Shown: one piece after another, positions 33,242 through 46,535 of the stretch
Numbering within the stretch: position 1 is the stretch's first letter
Layout: each line of letters starts with the position of its first letter
Assembly (NCBI GenBank): GCA_033085395.1
Contig: JANQBS010000002.1
Span: forward strand, 124,001-188,000
Reading direction: 5' to 3'
Source of the DNA: Xanthoparmelia taractica
Taxonomy: Eukaryota; Ascomycota; Lecanoromycetes; Lecanorales; Parmeliaceae
Length of the DNA stretch: 64,000 nucleotides
The notes under the pieces: generated by a model
Told to the model about the DNA's origin: nothing
Databases searched by the model: none
The model's input: only the letters and a program-made list of their open reading frames with translations
Position numbers and translations under genes: made by a program

Positions 33242-36200
33242 TTTGTCGTTATATAGTCGGTCTTTCGAACGAAACCCTCCCAAAGTTTGCTCGTGTAACA
33301 CCAGAGCTCGACACTCTAGAAACGGTCAACCGGTTGCCAGTATCTCAATTTACAGGCGTCGAATATTTGTTTAAGCGTGTAGATTTAATGGCTGTCGTAC
33401 GGGACTTGATCCATGCGATGGGGCTCGTATTCGAAGCTGTTGCTAAGAGCTTCTATCGGCCCAGTAACTTTGCTGAAAGGAGCGTGCACCGAAGGTTTCG
33501 AGATGCGGAATTTCGCCCCCGCTGGGCCCAGGTATGAGACGCCCGAAACCACTCGAGAAGGAGGAAGTAAACGCTGAGGATGTGTAGACACAGACCAGCT
33601 GCAAGTCTTCACCGCCGGGATGCAATAAATGTGTGAGGGCGGGAAGGAAGAGGCTGAGAGTCGCTCGGCGACCAAAAGGATGGGTAGTCGCCCGTCGAAT
33701 CAACCGCAGGCGCTTCTTGAGCTGAGATGCGGCGCAGGGCGTGTCGCCGAGTTCTAATGATTTTGCCTTGACAGGAGCTGACCGTCGAGAGCAACTGGAA
33801 CAGCCAAGTCTGGGGGAAAACGATTCTCGTGTTGTTGTTCCGAGAGTAATGAATGGGCAATCTGATTTGGTTTTCTGGGCGCAAGGTATTCCAGACTCGG
33901 CGGGATCTTTATAAATAGATCAAACGTGAATGTATCTTCGTTTACTTCTACTGGATAGTGACCGTAAAGAGAAGGTTAAAATTTAGGGAGAGCTCCTACA
34001 GTTATACCCATATACCAGCGACGTCCAACTGGGTCTTCACTGTGTGTTAGAGCCCTACCACGACCTCGGGCTTGTTTCCCAGCGCTCCGGGCGATGGACG
34101 AGGTCGATCGGCCGGTTAATGCAGGGATTGACATCCTAACCCTCAGGACAAACGATTTATTTTTTCCTCAACGAGGAAGCGCTTAAAAGGCTCATCAATT
34201 CGACCAAGCATTGCTTTACAGATCCTTAGATCAACAGATCAAAACACAATTCTCAGCATAAGCTCGGCAGAGGAATCGTTCATCAATGGCATTCATCCTG
34301 TTACTATAGCCAACCTCAGCCAGAACGTGTTGTACTTTTGTGTCCCAACAGAGATGCTACAGACATAATTAGTCACATTATGAAACGGATGCACGGCGAT
34401 TTCCAGACGTACTGAATACACGATTAGGCATGCTGATCCCGAAGATTATGAGATGTGCCTACCGACACACTTCTACGGTATCTACGAAGCGTTCCTGCCA
34501 CCGCCTGAATTCACGGCCAAGGTAACAGTCTTGGTGATGCTCTGATGATGAATCTAGATTCTCCTCAGCTGTGCAATGAACCACGTGTTGGCATCCCATA
34601 GTGTAGAAAGCATAAGTTCGAGGTTGAGACCATGAGAGGTCAAGCTACATGGAAAGGAATATTAGTCCCACTTTCTTTGCGTCGCACGTTCAAATTTCTG
34701 TTCAGTCTGGATTTGATATGACTAACTTACTATCAAAGTTCTAAGCCACTGCACGGTTCACAAAGTACGTTGGCGTGGATCTACTTTAACATCAACCCTT
34801 CAGTCTCGGACATGCGTAAGTCGCTCTACTAAGGATCGCAAATAATCCAACCCACACATCGTCGTTCCTGAGTGCTCTAAGTACATCTCACAGTGCGATT
34901 CTAAGTTCTGTCTACAAGCAGACTCAACATCTCGTTGCCCATTCGGCCACAATGAGATGGCACGCGCAATCTTTACGAACCGGCGTCTTTCAATATCACA
35001 TTTACATTGTTCAAATCCTTTTAGAGAGCTGGACATGAAGACAATGAGCGGCCGAGTGTGGTGACTACGGCATCAGGCGGTATGCTTGCATATACTCTTT
35101 GAAGACCTTAACGTCCGTGGCGGCTGCTGCAGCCTCTCTAGCCGAATATAAAGACTTATACGAAGCAAGGGCTATTGCACATTAAACGTGTCAATGGGTG
35201 ATATTGCCTTGAGATTTACTATGATTTACGTTTCATGCCACGGCCCGTCAAACCTCGAGAACATCACTGCTTGAGAGGCAATTTGGCAGTCCCATCGTCA
35301 AAAAGCAATCATGAGAATGTGTTCACAATGAGGAAGCCACTAGGAGGCGAACTTTCTTCATGTAAATCAGAGGATTTTCGTGAAAGAAATATAATTTGAT
35401 CATCATTCGGAGATTGACCGCGCACATTTGTGAGCTTGCTAGAATTCAGGACTTCCTATATAGCTGTAGTCGGATGTTTGAACTGTCCTGTAAACGAACT
35501 AGCGAATTCGTTGTCGATAAAATTTAGACAGCTATGTCGTCAAATGCTTCCACGCCTACAGCACGCAACACGTGACTCAGCCCTACGAGTGAGCAAGAGT
35601 CTCCACTTGGATGAGCTGCTAAAAGCTGGAATGCTGTGTATTGTATTTTAGATCGTCGATTGTTATTTTGGACAGCCAATCGCGAACTTGTTTAATATCT
35701 TGGCACGACCGCCATCCTTCGAGCTGAGCCCATTGTCAGGATATTCATCAGGAGAGGTACTGCAGAAGCGAGGGAGAAACGACGATAACACCAGTGCGTA
35801 GATGGGGTGGGTCATGGGCAAAATCTCGTGTGTTAAAAGCCCATGCAAACGAATCATATGTCACCAATCGCTGCCGCTGGGGTAAATGAGGTTTGATTTG
35901 TAGGCTGATTGAGATACTTAAAGTATCAGTGCTAAGACGAGTCATTTCTATTAACATTGGCCCTTCTCGTGACATAGACGAGAACCAGGCCGGGAATTTG
36001 GGGACGCCGAGGTGAATAATGCTGTGCTGATCCGGGTTTGGGGTTACATGATGGTGAATCTTACTGTCGTCAAAGGGTCGTTGCAATAATCGGGGTTGGG
36101 ATTGGTGTAGATAAGTCTGCGAATGGGGTTCGGTTGTGTTGGTGCCAATGGGGTAGGTTGGTGTAAAGGGGTATAGCACGGTGTTGGTGACGAAGAAGTT

Positions 36201-36376
36201 GAAGAGCCAACATACATTCGATATCCAGGCCAGACTAGAAATGAGCATCTAATGTGATGCTTGAGCTCCTGACAATATCTTCTGAGCGTATCCGAGTAAT
36301 CGTGGACAAGTCTCCTTTCGGGACCAGTGGAAGACCGGGGTGCTCAGGAGAAGCGTTTTCTTGCTGAATAGACGTC
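33242..36376. other. gene-poor spacer
   Basis: 3.1 kb without a supported gene. The left third, next to the SH3 promoter, contains open frames up to 96 codons without domains. A 166-codon minus frame at 35748-36248 starts in hydrophobic sequence but lacks family features and is not called. Confidence 0.45.
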
Positions 36377-38356
36377 TTACATGTCCATTGAATCGCCTCC
36401 GTTAGCGAAGTTAAAGCCTCCCGGTTGTTGCGCTTGCTGTTGCTGCTGGCCGAAGCCGAAGCCACCTTGGCCCGGCGGCGCATTCTCAAGCATGTCTGCG
36501 CCAGCCTCCTCTTCGTCAGAGAAGTACTTGCCAATGATGTTGAAAGCTTTCATGTATATCTCCTCATTGATGTTGTTTTGACAATCATGAATCTTCTCCA
36601 TGCCCCCTGCTTCTTCGATATGGAGCGCAAAGTGGTTGACGCTCTGATCTGACGGGTCTTCGGAAGCTTCCTTATCCATATCTCCCACTTTCAGAATATT
36701 CTCCAATCCATCTAGAGCCACTTGAATAATCTTGTTATCGGGACAGGCGAGCAGATCGCAGAGTGGCTTGATGCAGCCACATTGCACCAAGTAGCGAATC
36801 TGCTCCGGCTTCTGAAGTCCACCGGAGGTTGCGTTAGATATGGCCCAGCATGCCTCTTTGCGAGTCTTAAAGTCTCCGTTGGATAATAAATTGATCAAGG
36901 GGGGGATGATGTTAGCGTCAATGACTGCTTGGATTTGGGTAGAGTTCCCGGCTGTAATGTTCGAGATAGTCCAGCATGCCTCTTTGCGGATACCGTCCTT
37001 CTGGGAGCCAAGGAGTGAAAGAAGTGCTGGTAGCGAGCCGCAGTTAATGATAATCTGGGTCTGTACATCGTCACCGGTGACAATGTTGCCGACGGACCGA
37101 AGTGCAGGTGTTTGCACTGAGGTCGATTGATGGGTAAGAAGCTCGACCAGGCGACGAGGGATTCCTGCTTCAATCACTGCCTGGATCTTGTCGTTGGCGC
37201 CGTCAGATAGGTACGAGATAGCCCAGCAGGCGTCAATCAGGACTTCGTCATCGAGAGAGTAGACCAGTTTTGCGAGAACTGGTAATGCGGGAAGGATCTG
37301 CGACTGTTCAGCCAACTTGAAAACCGGAGGGTGAACGAAGGATGAGAGACTTACAGTCTGCCAATCTGGCTGGGGTGTCTTCCCACGGCAGAAGTTGCTC
37401 AGAGTCCAAGTTGCATTCCTAAGCATGCTGAGCTTACGGCTGTCCCCCAGAAGAGCAAGTAATGGTCGCAATGCACCAGCTCCCAAGACAAAATCTCTAC
37501 AATGCGGGCTGTCACCAGCAATGTTTCCTAGCGCCCAGACAGCTTGCTCCCGAACATCCGGCTCATGGCTGCTGAGGAGTTCGACAAAGATCGGTACAGC
37601 TCCGGCGTTGATGACAACCTGAGTCTGTTGCGCTGAGCCAGACGCGATGTTGGTCAAGGCCCATGCGGCCTCAAATTGAACCAGCGTATGAGGGGAACGG
37701 AGAAACTCCACGAATCGGCTAACCACACCGGTCTCGATAACCTTCTCAATAGGTGGATTACGTTCTTTTGACAGAAGCTTACGAAACTTGGTCGTTGCTT
37801 GGATCTGTGAATCTATCTCATTGGAGAATACACCATCAACCATCTGAGGAAGTTCGGTAGTAAGCTGATAAGAGAGGAACGAATTAGCCTGATGTACTGT
37901 CAAGCCCTAAGAAACCTGATCTGCCTTCCGGTCTTGCTGGTCTGGGAGCGTGACGATCACGCGTCGACTGCAATGGAGAAATGAGACGATCAAAGCAGAA
38001 TGCAGTGCATGCTAAGGTGGCATCGGAATGATTTCTGAAGGCATTTGGGCGATTCTGGTAGTCATAGGCACAAGAAGAGGGGAAGCATGAACGACGTCGA
38101 GTTTACGCACCTGGCTTTCGATTGTTCCCCCTTCATCATCGCTATCGATTGAAGCGCCCAAAGAAGCACCAGGTGCAGACATTTGTGTCCCATCGCGACC
38201 GGCGATGCCTCGTCTCTTTGCTAGATTCTCTTCTCTCTTCGCTTTTCGGATCTCAACTTGTTGTTCTTCACGACGACGGCGAAGCTCATCCGGCTTGAAG
38301 GTATTCTTAGCTTTGAATTGGGTGCGACGATGCTCCGGAATGAAGCGTTCAGCCAT
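36377..38356 (-). CDS. SRP1: importin alpha (karyopherin alpha)
   Basis: Exons 38356-38111, 37864-37355 and 37297-36377 give 558 residues. The importin-beta-binding domain is in the first 60 residues (RFIPEHRRTQFKAKNTFK, then an Arg-rich helix RRRREEQQVEIRKAKREE). Ten armadillo repeats follow, with the conserved W...N surface: AAWALTNIASG, AVWALGNIAGDSPHCRD, ATWTLSNFCRGKTPQPDW, ACWAISYLSDG, ACWTISNITAG, ACWAISNATSGG. The tail is Gly/Gln/Phe-rich (GFGFGQQQQQ) and ends MDM. The protein carries nuclear-localisation-signal cargo with importin beta. The second intron is only 57 bp, GTAAGT to CAG, has no stop and is a multiple of three. Removing it restores DWQT|ILPALPVLAKL. Confidence 0.97.
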
Positions 38357-38981
38357 GTTGACGGTGTATTGTTAGACTCGGTATCAACTGTGGGAATAGA
38401 AATACGGTACACTGTCAAGTGTGACTGTGTCCTGTACCAAGTGCGGTGTGGTGGGTTGGTGAGTGTTGTGATTTTGCAGAAGTGAGTTGCTTGGCCCTAG
38501 CGTAGCCAGGTGCCCTTGTGATTGGTCAGCCCAGTCTAGCGGGCCGGTTACCTGCAAAGCGCAAACTCCTTTTTCAGTGTGCTATCATTAGCCAGAAATG
38601 GCAAAAAGAATACGATAGTCACATACCTTACATGCATTATCCTCAGCCACTCATGTTGAAAACTCGCTTCCCGTAATGAGGATGTCTCTTCAAAGAGTCT
38701 GAAATGTGAGTTGGTCTACTGTGAAGCTAGCTTCAAATACACATCCCATCTTTCTACATGATGAGTTTATATTGGAGCTGTCCTAGCTGGAAACAGTACG
38801 TCCGTGAAGATAGAAATTCACCTATACGCATACTCTCTGAAAACTAAAGCACCTCCTCTCAACCTGATCAATAACGCACATACGGATGCTAATAGCGCCT
38901 CTTAAGCCTTAAGGATTCCTTCCAACTCTGCCTAGTCGAATTGCTCTGAAGCTCACCCCACCTGCATCTCCTCTCTAAAGG
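38357..38981. promoter_or_regulatory. shared divergent promoter region
   Basis: 625 bp separate the importin alpha start (-) from the SSU72 start (+). No coding sequence is seen. It must carry both promoters. I did not identify specific factor sites. Confidence 0.5.
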
Positions 38982-40002
38982 ATGGCCACGGACCCAAGAT
39001 TAGCTCGTCTGGATCCACGGCGGACAGCAACTCCAACACAACCCCCTCCACCACCTCCGCCAGCACAATCAGATCTGAAGCCTAGAGGTGGTTACGATGG
39101 AAGCGAAGAACGAGACGAAATGGCTGGATCACAAAATGAGGAGGGTGACTTCAAGTTGAGGTTCTGCACAGTGTGTGCAAGTAACCAGAACAGGTACGCT
39201 CTTAGCCCACCAACTCTTCACTAGTTCCTCCTGTAGTCTATTCCGTTCCCCAATTGAGGTCTTGTCTAGCCTATGTGACCGTCGTAGAATACCACGCCCA
39301 TGACCCAGACAATGTAATCATTGCTTCAAGCTTATTTAGAGAAACCCCATCTTTGCTAATTTTCCAATGCTTAGATCAATGGAAGCCCACCTCCGCTTGT
39401 CGCTCGCCTCCTATCCCGTTCTCTCTTTCGGCACAGGCTCCCTCGTACGCCTTCCCGGTCCGTCTATAACCCAACCAAACGTCTATCCTTTCAACACCAC
39501 TGCTTATGGCACCATGTATCAAGAGCTTTTGCAGAAAGACCCTCGCTTGTACCGCGCTAACGGCATACTCTCCATGCTTGAGCGCAATCTTTCCGTCAAA
39601 TGGGGTCCTGAAAGGTGGCAAGATTGGCAGATTGGGAAGCCACGACTGGATCCGCAGAGGGAGAACAAAGGCAGCAAAGGTGCAGAAGGAGGCGTAGTGG
39701 ACGTGGTGATCACATGCGAAGAGAGATGCTGGGACGCTGTTGTGGACAATTTGCTCGAGAGAGGCAGTCCACTGAATCGGCCGGTGCACGTCATTAATGT
39801 AGACATCAAAGACAACCACGAGGAGGCATTAGTTGGTGGAAAAGCGATTCTAGATTTAGCTGAATCGCTGAATCAGGCTGCGAATGAAGAGAGGAGGTCT
39901 GGCAACGGAAACGGTTTCGACGAAAGGGTGCCAGAGCTGCTGGCAGAGTGGCAAGAGAGATGGCCCCAGTTACCGGCATTGTGGACTCTGGGGTGGTTTT
40001 GA
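38982..40002 (+). CDS. SSU72: SSU72 RNA polymerase II CTD phosphatase
   Basis: Exons 38982-39193 and 39375-40002 give 279 residues. The active-site loop FCTVCASNQNRSMEAH spans the splice junction (phase 2, 181-bp intron) and holds Cys65-X5-Arg71. Further family blocks are YPVLSFGTGSLVRLPGPS, PNVYPFNTTAYG, MYQELLQKDPRLYRANG, MLERNLSVKWGPERWQ and VVITCEERCWDAVVDNL. SSU72 removes Ser5 and Ser7 phosphates of the polymerase II C-terminal domain and acts in the cleavage and polyadenylation factor in the nucleus. The N-terminal 57 residues before the catalytic domain are an extension with a run of seven prolines, longer than in yeast (206 residues overall) and typical of filamentous fungi. Confidence 0.96.
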
Positions 40003-40567
40003 ACGCTGGATTCCGCTGTCGTTAGTTGTATGCCAAATATCCCCATGCAGCTATTCTGAGAGAGACCTTCAGCATCTGTCTGAACATGCAATGAGGAGAA
40101 GAAGTGATTGTAGCTCAATCTCTAGATCTTCCGCCCACCTCCTCTTCAACTTCATAGATCATATACGCTGTACTTCGTAATTGAATGTTAGCAACCGCCG
40201 ATGGGGGTTAGACAGTCAAACCCTAGCTGCAGGGGCGCGGTCGATCATTGGTGGTCAGGGTGGAGGCTACCAATTTCCATCTTTGACTTTGACCCACTAT
40301 CAAAAGGAGAACTTCGCAAACAATAGTGAAGCATGGATATATTCTAAATACCTTCACTTTTCAGCGCTCGACAGTCTATTATCCTGCGCAAATGCTTTGG
40401 ATCGTTTATTAATCGTTTGCGCGTATACCCTCCTCTTTGTTCTCTGTTTCTTCGTCTCAATTCCAGCCTCCTCATCATTTCATTCACAAAGTCGCCAACT
40501 CCACGAGCAGTAATCGAGACATTTAGGATTCTGTCCCTGGGGTTACACAGGGTGGTATACCCTTACT
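40003..40567. other. intergenic, no gene recognised
   Basis: Spacer between two plus-strand genes. The right half contains T/C-rich stretches (CTCCTCATCATTTCATTC) that probably belong to the Spa2 leader. Confidence 0.5.
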
Positions 40568-43314
40568 ATGAATGGGCATTTGGGCCCGCTTTCGCCAAAT
40601 TCGACACACGGTAGTGAATGGTCCGGAGTTTCACAATACCAGTACTCTAGTCCGCCTCCATACTCTCCAACGCTTCCACACAACCGTGGCAACCTTGTCA
40701 CCCCTCCTATCTCAGGCTCATCACATGGTGGTCAGGTAGGGAATTCGAATGGGATGAATCACAGACCGGGCGACCCGTCCCCACCACAGTCAGTAGCACG
40801 ATCCAGCTATGGAACTACAATTTCCGTCTCGGAGGGTCAGAGAAGGAGGACTTTGATCATGGAAGAAAGGTTGTCGCAACACTACGCGATCCTTAAGAGG
40901 TTCCTCGCTCAGTCTCTGCGCGATGAGAAGGGCAACCCAAGACCAAACAGAGCGAGGGACAAGCTGTTGCGGTTGTCACCAGTCCAATTCCAAGAGCTGA
41001 GCACAGACGTTTTTGACGAGCTGCTACGAAGGCAGAGCTCTGGAGGACAGCAAACCAATGGACCAGGCCAGGTGCCCCCTTACTTGCTGCCCAAGGACAA
41101 CTTCCATCCAAAACGAAATCAGGCTCGTCAAAAACTTGCTACCTTACCTCCACCGAGGTTTCAGGACCTGGCGACAGACGTTTTCTACGAGCTTGAGAGA
41201 AGATTTCCCATGTTTGCAGGGAATAGTATTAGCCGCGTGGGTAGTCCGGCTACGAGTACAAGAGGCCCACCGAGTCGCGTGGGCTCACCCAACGGTTTGA
41301 AACCGAACTACGGTCAAAGAAATGCATCATTGGGAAGTCAGGTCATGGCAGGATTAGGCATTCCTGGGGCGGAAGGATCCAACGACAATCAGGGGAGGCC
41401 AATGGCGAAGACATCTCAAAGTAATACTATAATACCGAATAAGAGCACGATGGTGGAGGACGATGATGAGGAAGGCAGTGACATCTATGGAAGCCGGAGA
41501 GACACCACATTCACATCTCGAAGCATAGGTGGATCGGACAAGGACCGTAAAGTCATTGCGGAGTTCGAGACCCAGGTTGAGGAATTGCAGGTGAGACTAA
41601 AAGGCTTAGAAGAGCAGTTGCGCGAAAAAGATGCGGAAATGAACAAAATGAATCAGTCTCGAAACGAGGAACAGAGTGTAAGTCTCAGAACCGCAGATCT
41701 GAAGTTGAGCGTCTAATAAGTACCAATCAGGCCAATGATACAGAAAGACAGAGATGGGCGAAATTGCAGTCGGGTCTTGAAGAAAAGCTCATTGAAGCTC
41801 GCAGTCTCAACGACAACTTGCAGTCAGAGCTTGATAAAGTCAGAGACAACCACGCCGACAACGAGCGGGATTTGCGATCCCAGCTGGACACTCTAACAAC
41901 ACAAGCCAGCATAGGAAAGAGCGAATGGAAGGCTCGTTACGATAACCTCGATAAAGTCCACCAAGAATTACGTTCGGCACTGTTGCGGCAAGACAAAGTC
42001 ACGACCGAGGTGAAGCAGGAGGCGGCTGGTTTCCTCAATCAGATGAGGGCACTTTCTGAAAGAAGTAATGAATCACAGGAACGAGAGGAAAACCTGGTCC
42101 TTCAAGTTCAGAAACTCGAGAAAGAGGTTCAGGACTGGAAAAATCGATATGCTCGGAAAAGAACGCAAGCACGGACCCTACGCGCTTCTGCGTTGACTAT
42201 TTCGTCACAGCAGGCAGGCGCTGGTCAAGTGGCTAAGGACAAAGGTTTTAGATCGCAAGATGGGCTCGTTCAAGACATACACGTTACCAGCTTCCAGATC
42301 GCGATTGACGAGCTGTTGCAGAGCGCAAGGGGAGATGAGCCGCATGCCGTTCTGACCCGTGTCAAGCCTGTGGTTATTGCGGTTCGGGACATTACAATAG
42401 ACCTGGGAGATATAGGACCTAGCGAAGACGAAGTGGTGCAGCAAAAGCACAGGCTCAGGGTAAAAGTGTCCGCCACAGCCAACAACCTCATCACAGCCTC
42501 GAGGAATTTTGCAATGTCGAATGGCGTTTCACCAGTGTCACTCCTTGACGCAGCAGCTTCCCATCTCACGTCCTCCGTTATCGAGCTCATCCGCCTCGTC
42601 AAGGTACGGGCTACCCCTGCGCACGAGCTCGAAGAACAGGAGGAAAACGGTGTCATCGCCGACTCTACAGTTGACTATCATGGTCTATCCCGTGTAAGGG
42701 AGAGCACCGGTGCAGACTCTGTTTACAGCACCGTAACCGATCCCCGACGTTCCATGCAGCCGACTCAAGGTAAATTGGCGAAACATGCCCCGAACGGCCT
42801 CTTCGGCGGCCCCCAATATGCTGCTGACTCCAATCCTATCCACGGCATTTACAAATCTCCAGATAAAAAAATGGAAGAGCTTAGGGTGGGTTTCCCTTCC
42901 TTCCACCTTGGCGATTGAAGTACGGCTAACGATCCCCATTAGACTTTTCTAGAATCCCGCACTGACCACCTTCTTCCCTCCATCCAAGCCCTTATCTCCT
43001 CCATACGGACGTCAGCTGAAGCTCCAGACATTCTCGACCATCTCGCAGCTATTGTATCCATCACCTCCCAGATTATTGCCAAAACGCACGATGCCTCGCC
43101 CAGCGAGCAGTCGGTGCAAAGACTTGTGCTCACATTATCAGAATGCGTCGACAGACTTGAGGACAAAGGAAGGGAAGGCGAATGTATTGCTGATGATAAG
43201 AATTGGGACGTCTTTGTGAAAGGCCTGCCGCCGCTAGCGTTCGAGATTGCGAGGAGTGCGAAAGAGTTGCGAACGTGGGCCGAGGGAAAGGGAGCTCAGG
43301 AGTCAGGAGGGTAG
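40568..43314 (+). CDS. SPA2: Spa2-like polarisome scaffold
   Basis: Exons 40568-41677, 41731-42885 and 42943-43314, all joined in phase 0, give 878 residues. Two Spa2-homology (SHD) repeats are clear near residues 100-220: KLLRLSPVQFQELSTDVFDE and KLATLPPPRFQDLATDVFYE, each after an N-P-K/R-R-N-x-A-R motif. This pair is the GIT/Spa2 signature. The middle (about 310-560) is a long coiled coil (EFETQVEELQVRLKGLEEQL, then RSLNDNLQSELDKVRDN). Downstream is a helical block (FQIAIDELLQSARGDEPHAV and following) matching the C-terminal Spa2 region that ends with TFLESRTDHLLPSIQALISS. Spa2 organises formin and MAPK kinases at hyphal tips. The gene lies 0.6 kb after SSU72 with no evident functional link. 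Confidence 0.95.
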
Positions 43315-44507
43315 AAGGTCATGCGTTGTACAATATAATAATGGGCTTTGGTGATGGGATTGGATATGCATGGTACGGCGTTCTGGAGCGGAAAAGGCCT
43401 GAATATACCTGAAACCCCGTCTGATATGTCAAATATTTTTGGTTCTTACGATTTGTATAGTTTTTAATGGACCAATTGGTGTGGAACTAAGCCAACGGTT
43501 GTGAGTCTTTTTGAAAGTTAGCATTCCCATACCAAACGAGACTAAGGTTTGGGCGCATTGTTGAGTCTCGATGATTCTCCCTCCATACTGCAATACGAAC
43601 GCCGTCCGACTGACCCTCATCTGAGGCAGAGCTTTGACATCAGTACAAGCCTTGGATAATGTTCTCTTGAGTCGTAAATACTCCAAACTTAGCAGCCATC
43701 TACATTCACCTCCGGATGGGACATCATCTGGCCGACCTCAACCGCGAGCCATTCCCAACTCAGGACCCAAGTGCCTCCTATCCAACTCAAAAACCTTTTT
43801 CAGCAAATCATAATGCCTGATTACGGTTTTTCCTGATCACTCCAGGCAACGAAGGGCTCCTTGCCTTTGGATACCTCCACCATTCTCGCGCAGCGGATCC
43901 TGGTACGAGGGCGTATCTTTTTCGCGCTCCTATAGTGCCATCCCGATGCTAGCACTGTGGGCAACGTGTCGCATGCATGCATGTAGCACTGAGACTACGG
44001 CACGGTCCTGGGAGCAGCCGTGGTGACCTATATTGCTAGTGTAAACGGGATGGATGGAGTACATACTTCTAACAGTATCCCATCGCTTATTCGGTTCCGC
44101 GGTCACTCTATAAGGTAGAAGTAGGTATCGAGTGCTTCTCGTCTCTATTCGTACTGAAGAACTATCGGAGAGGGTGGTGCAGCTTTTCCTTTCACTTTTC
44201 GGAAATGAACATGGCTTTAGATCAAGACTCCTCTCTTTACCATATCAGCATCGAAGGCTGGATTAGGTAGATGATGTCTTGGTTTGCATATCCTACTCAA
44301 ACTCGCGGTTCTAAAGCTGCAGAATCGCTCACCGATGGACTTTTGGAGAGCCAGATGCGAGCCTCTCAGACAAGACTACTCGCCGCAAGTCGCAAAATCG
44401 GAGTTGCAAACAGAACGCCTTTGGGGTGCTGTTGACTGATATGGTACTTCTCTGCATATCGAAGTTGTAAGGGTCTACATCGACCAATGTTAGGAGGAGT
44501 TTACAAA
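43315..44507. other. gene-poor spacer
   Basis: 1.2 kb with no supported gene. A stretch at 43970-43985 repeats GCATGCATGCATG. Otherwise nothing was recognised. Confidence 0.45.
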
Positions 44508-45149
44508 ATGCAAATTTCGAAAACAATCTTAGTACTTATACTTGCAGGACTAACCGAACAGATTGTGATGGGAACTCAACCTGCAGCCGTCATGACAAGC
44601 CCCGGGAGAGCTCCCCTCGTCAACACGACCCTGGGATTACTACTTCCAGAACAGGTCAATGCGTCAGATCTGGCAACAAGGCAAGTCCCCAGCCAAAGAT
44701 ATGGCACACATAATTCAGGTTATCACGCTCTCTAACCTCCACCGCTGTAAAGTCTCGGGGATTACCCATTGGATCCGTACCAGATGCGAGTCCCCGACAC
44801 CTCTACGTCCCTGATTTTCAGTAAATACGGGCCGCCGATACACTTTCAGACATTCCTCGATCTCACGGCCATAGCGCAATATCATGTCACTCAAGCAGTC
44901 GTCGCGGCGCAAGGCGACGGGCCTGTGTCACAGTTGGTGTTCGAGTGGTCGGAAAAGAAGCTACACATTAAAATTGCCCGTTCGTCCGCTCGGCAAGACT
45001 TGACTTGGTTGATGTTGGCGGATACGTTGGAAGGGACAAGAATATTTTTCGATCGTCTGCAAGGCTGGTTTGAGACCTTGATCACAATCTTGGACGAGAC
45101 CGCGGGACCCGTGGGGGTTGGAAGCATTGCCTATGGAGATTATTATTGA
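44508..45149 (+). CDS. putative small secreted protein
   Basis: Model: exons 44508-44662 and 44753-45149, giving 183 residues. The N-terminus MQISKTILVLILAGLTEQIV looks like a signal peptide. An ATG 21 bases upstream would add seven residues. The 90-bp intron has donor GTCAGA and acceptor TAAAG, with a good CTAAC branch site 17 nt before the AG, and it joins in phase 2. The mature part includes YPLDPYQMRVPDTSTSLIFS, then FLDLTAIAQYHVTQAVVAAQ, then LTWLMLADTLEGTRIFFDRL and ends GVGSIAYGDYY. The order (PDTxTxL, a helix, LTW..ADxLEG, VGxGxI) reminds me of uncharacterised secreted proteins of ascomycetes, but this is memory, not a search. An isolated location in a repeat-bearing spacer is common for such genes. 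Confidence 0.5.
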
Positions 45150-46500
45150 ATGGCAAAATGTGCAAAGTTTCATCATAGTCGTTTCAGGTCATGAGGAAAA
45201 TACAAGCACATTCTGCAACGTCACCAACGACGTAAGGTGACCACCGAAGGCCAGACTGTATTCGGATACCAGAGTACATATGAAACTGCTCATACTCCTG
45301 ACTCAAATATGTGTAAGCATCGTTCCAGGAAAGGGTGAAACTGGACGGCTAGTAGCCTTTGAAGAGGGTTCCCCAGCGAGCAGTCCATTGAGTATCTGCG
45401 CAATCGTTCCTAGGACGGAAGGCACAGAACCTGACCCTAGTAATCTATTATGCAATGCGATGGAATTTCTGTCGAAGGGGCGCTACTTCCGAACAGTTGG
45501 CATTACACTCGTACAAAAGACAGGCAATTCCCGAAGGAGAAGCCATAGAGAAGGAGACGAAGGATAAAGCCATGTGTGCTGGCGACTCATCGCGCATCGA
45601 TGTGACGTGACAGTTACCTTGGTTCGACATGTCCAGGCACTCAAGTACAAAGACCCTGTGGACGCGGGAATTCGGGCCTCTCGGATTCTTCGAACGTAAT
45701 GGGAGACAACTGCCTTACCAGCTCTGACCTTTGGTCCTACCATGCCATTGAGTGGTCAGACGCGGCACTCTGAGGTGGGAGCCGGTTGACTTGCGATCTT
45801 CTGTTCTTGAACTGCCAGGAAGCAGCCGTGGTCGTTTGTCTATGTCCGGCTTTCGGGCAAAGCCGCAAAGACACATATGATATTGGCAAGAGATCCAGGC
45901 CCTCCACAAGTCTACTAGGTTGGACCCGTAAAGCTCGCTGCTCTGGGTGCCCTCAGGAGCCATTGGCTTGTCGCTTCTAATAATGCGATGCACATGTGGA
46001 ATGTCCCGTCTTGGTTAGATACCCGCTTTGCGTGGTGGCAGCTGGGACTGTCGGGACTTGAGTGATCGAGGACATCTATGACTTCTTTTCAAGTAGGAGA
46101 TAGGGTGCGAGAAAAGGCCAACAGAAGCGCTTTCGAGGACAGTATTGAGTACCGCAGTAACCTGCATGTAGACGAACACGGACATAGTCTTTCAACGGTC
46201 ATAGACAGGAATCTCCTATTTCTTGTGCTTTATCACCCATACCCGTTCATGTACACACCTCTCTAATCACGAGCATTTCGGCAAATTATGAATACATTTG
46301 CGTATGTCTGTCCCCTTGAGTCCCAATCGAGTAGTATTTAGCATTTGGGAATTGGCCGCCTACATAAAGTGGAATTTCGGTCGGCTCCGATGCCAATCCA
46401 GCTCCTGGCGCGCCACGGATATGTGCGGAAATAAGCAGGCTTTATATGCGTGCTCCCATACATATTGTCTTTGTCCTTGTTACTTCATATGTGAGGTTAG

Positions 46501-46535
46501 TGAGATGTGTGAGATGTGTGAGATGTGTGAGACGT
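46501..46535. repeat. 9-bp tandem repeat
   Basis: Unit TGAGATGTG is repeated three times, followed by a degenerate fourth copy (TGAGACGTG). No gene function is suggested. Confidence 0.8.

Noticed and set aside
45280..45567. 95-codon plus frame with a hydrophobic start
   Set aside because: The start resembles a signal peptide, but the rest lacks protein-like patterning, and a donor-like GTAAGC interrupts it early.
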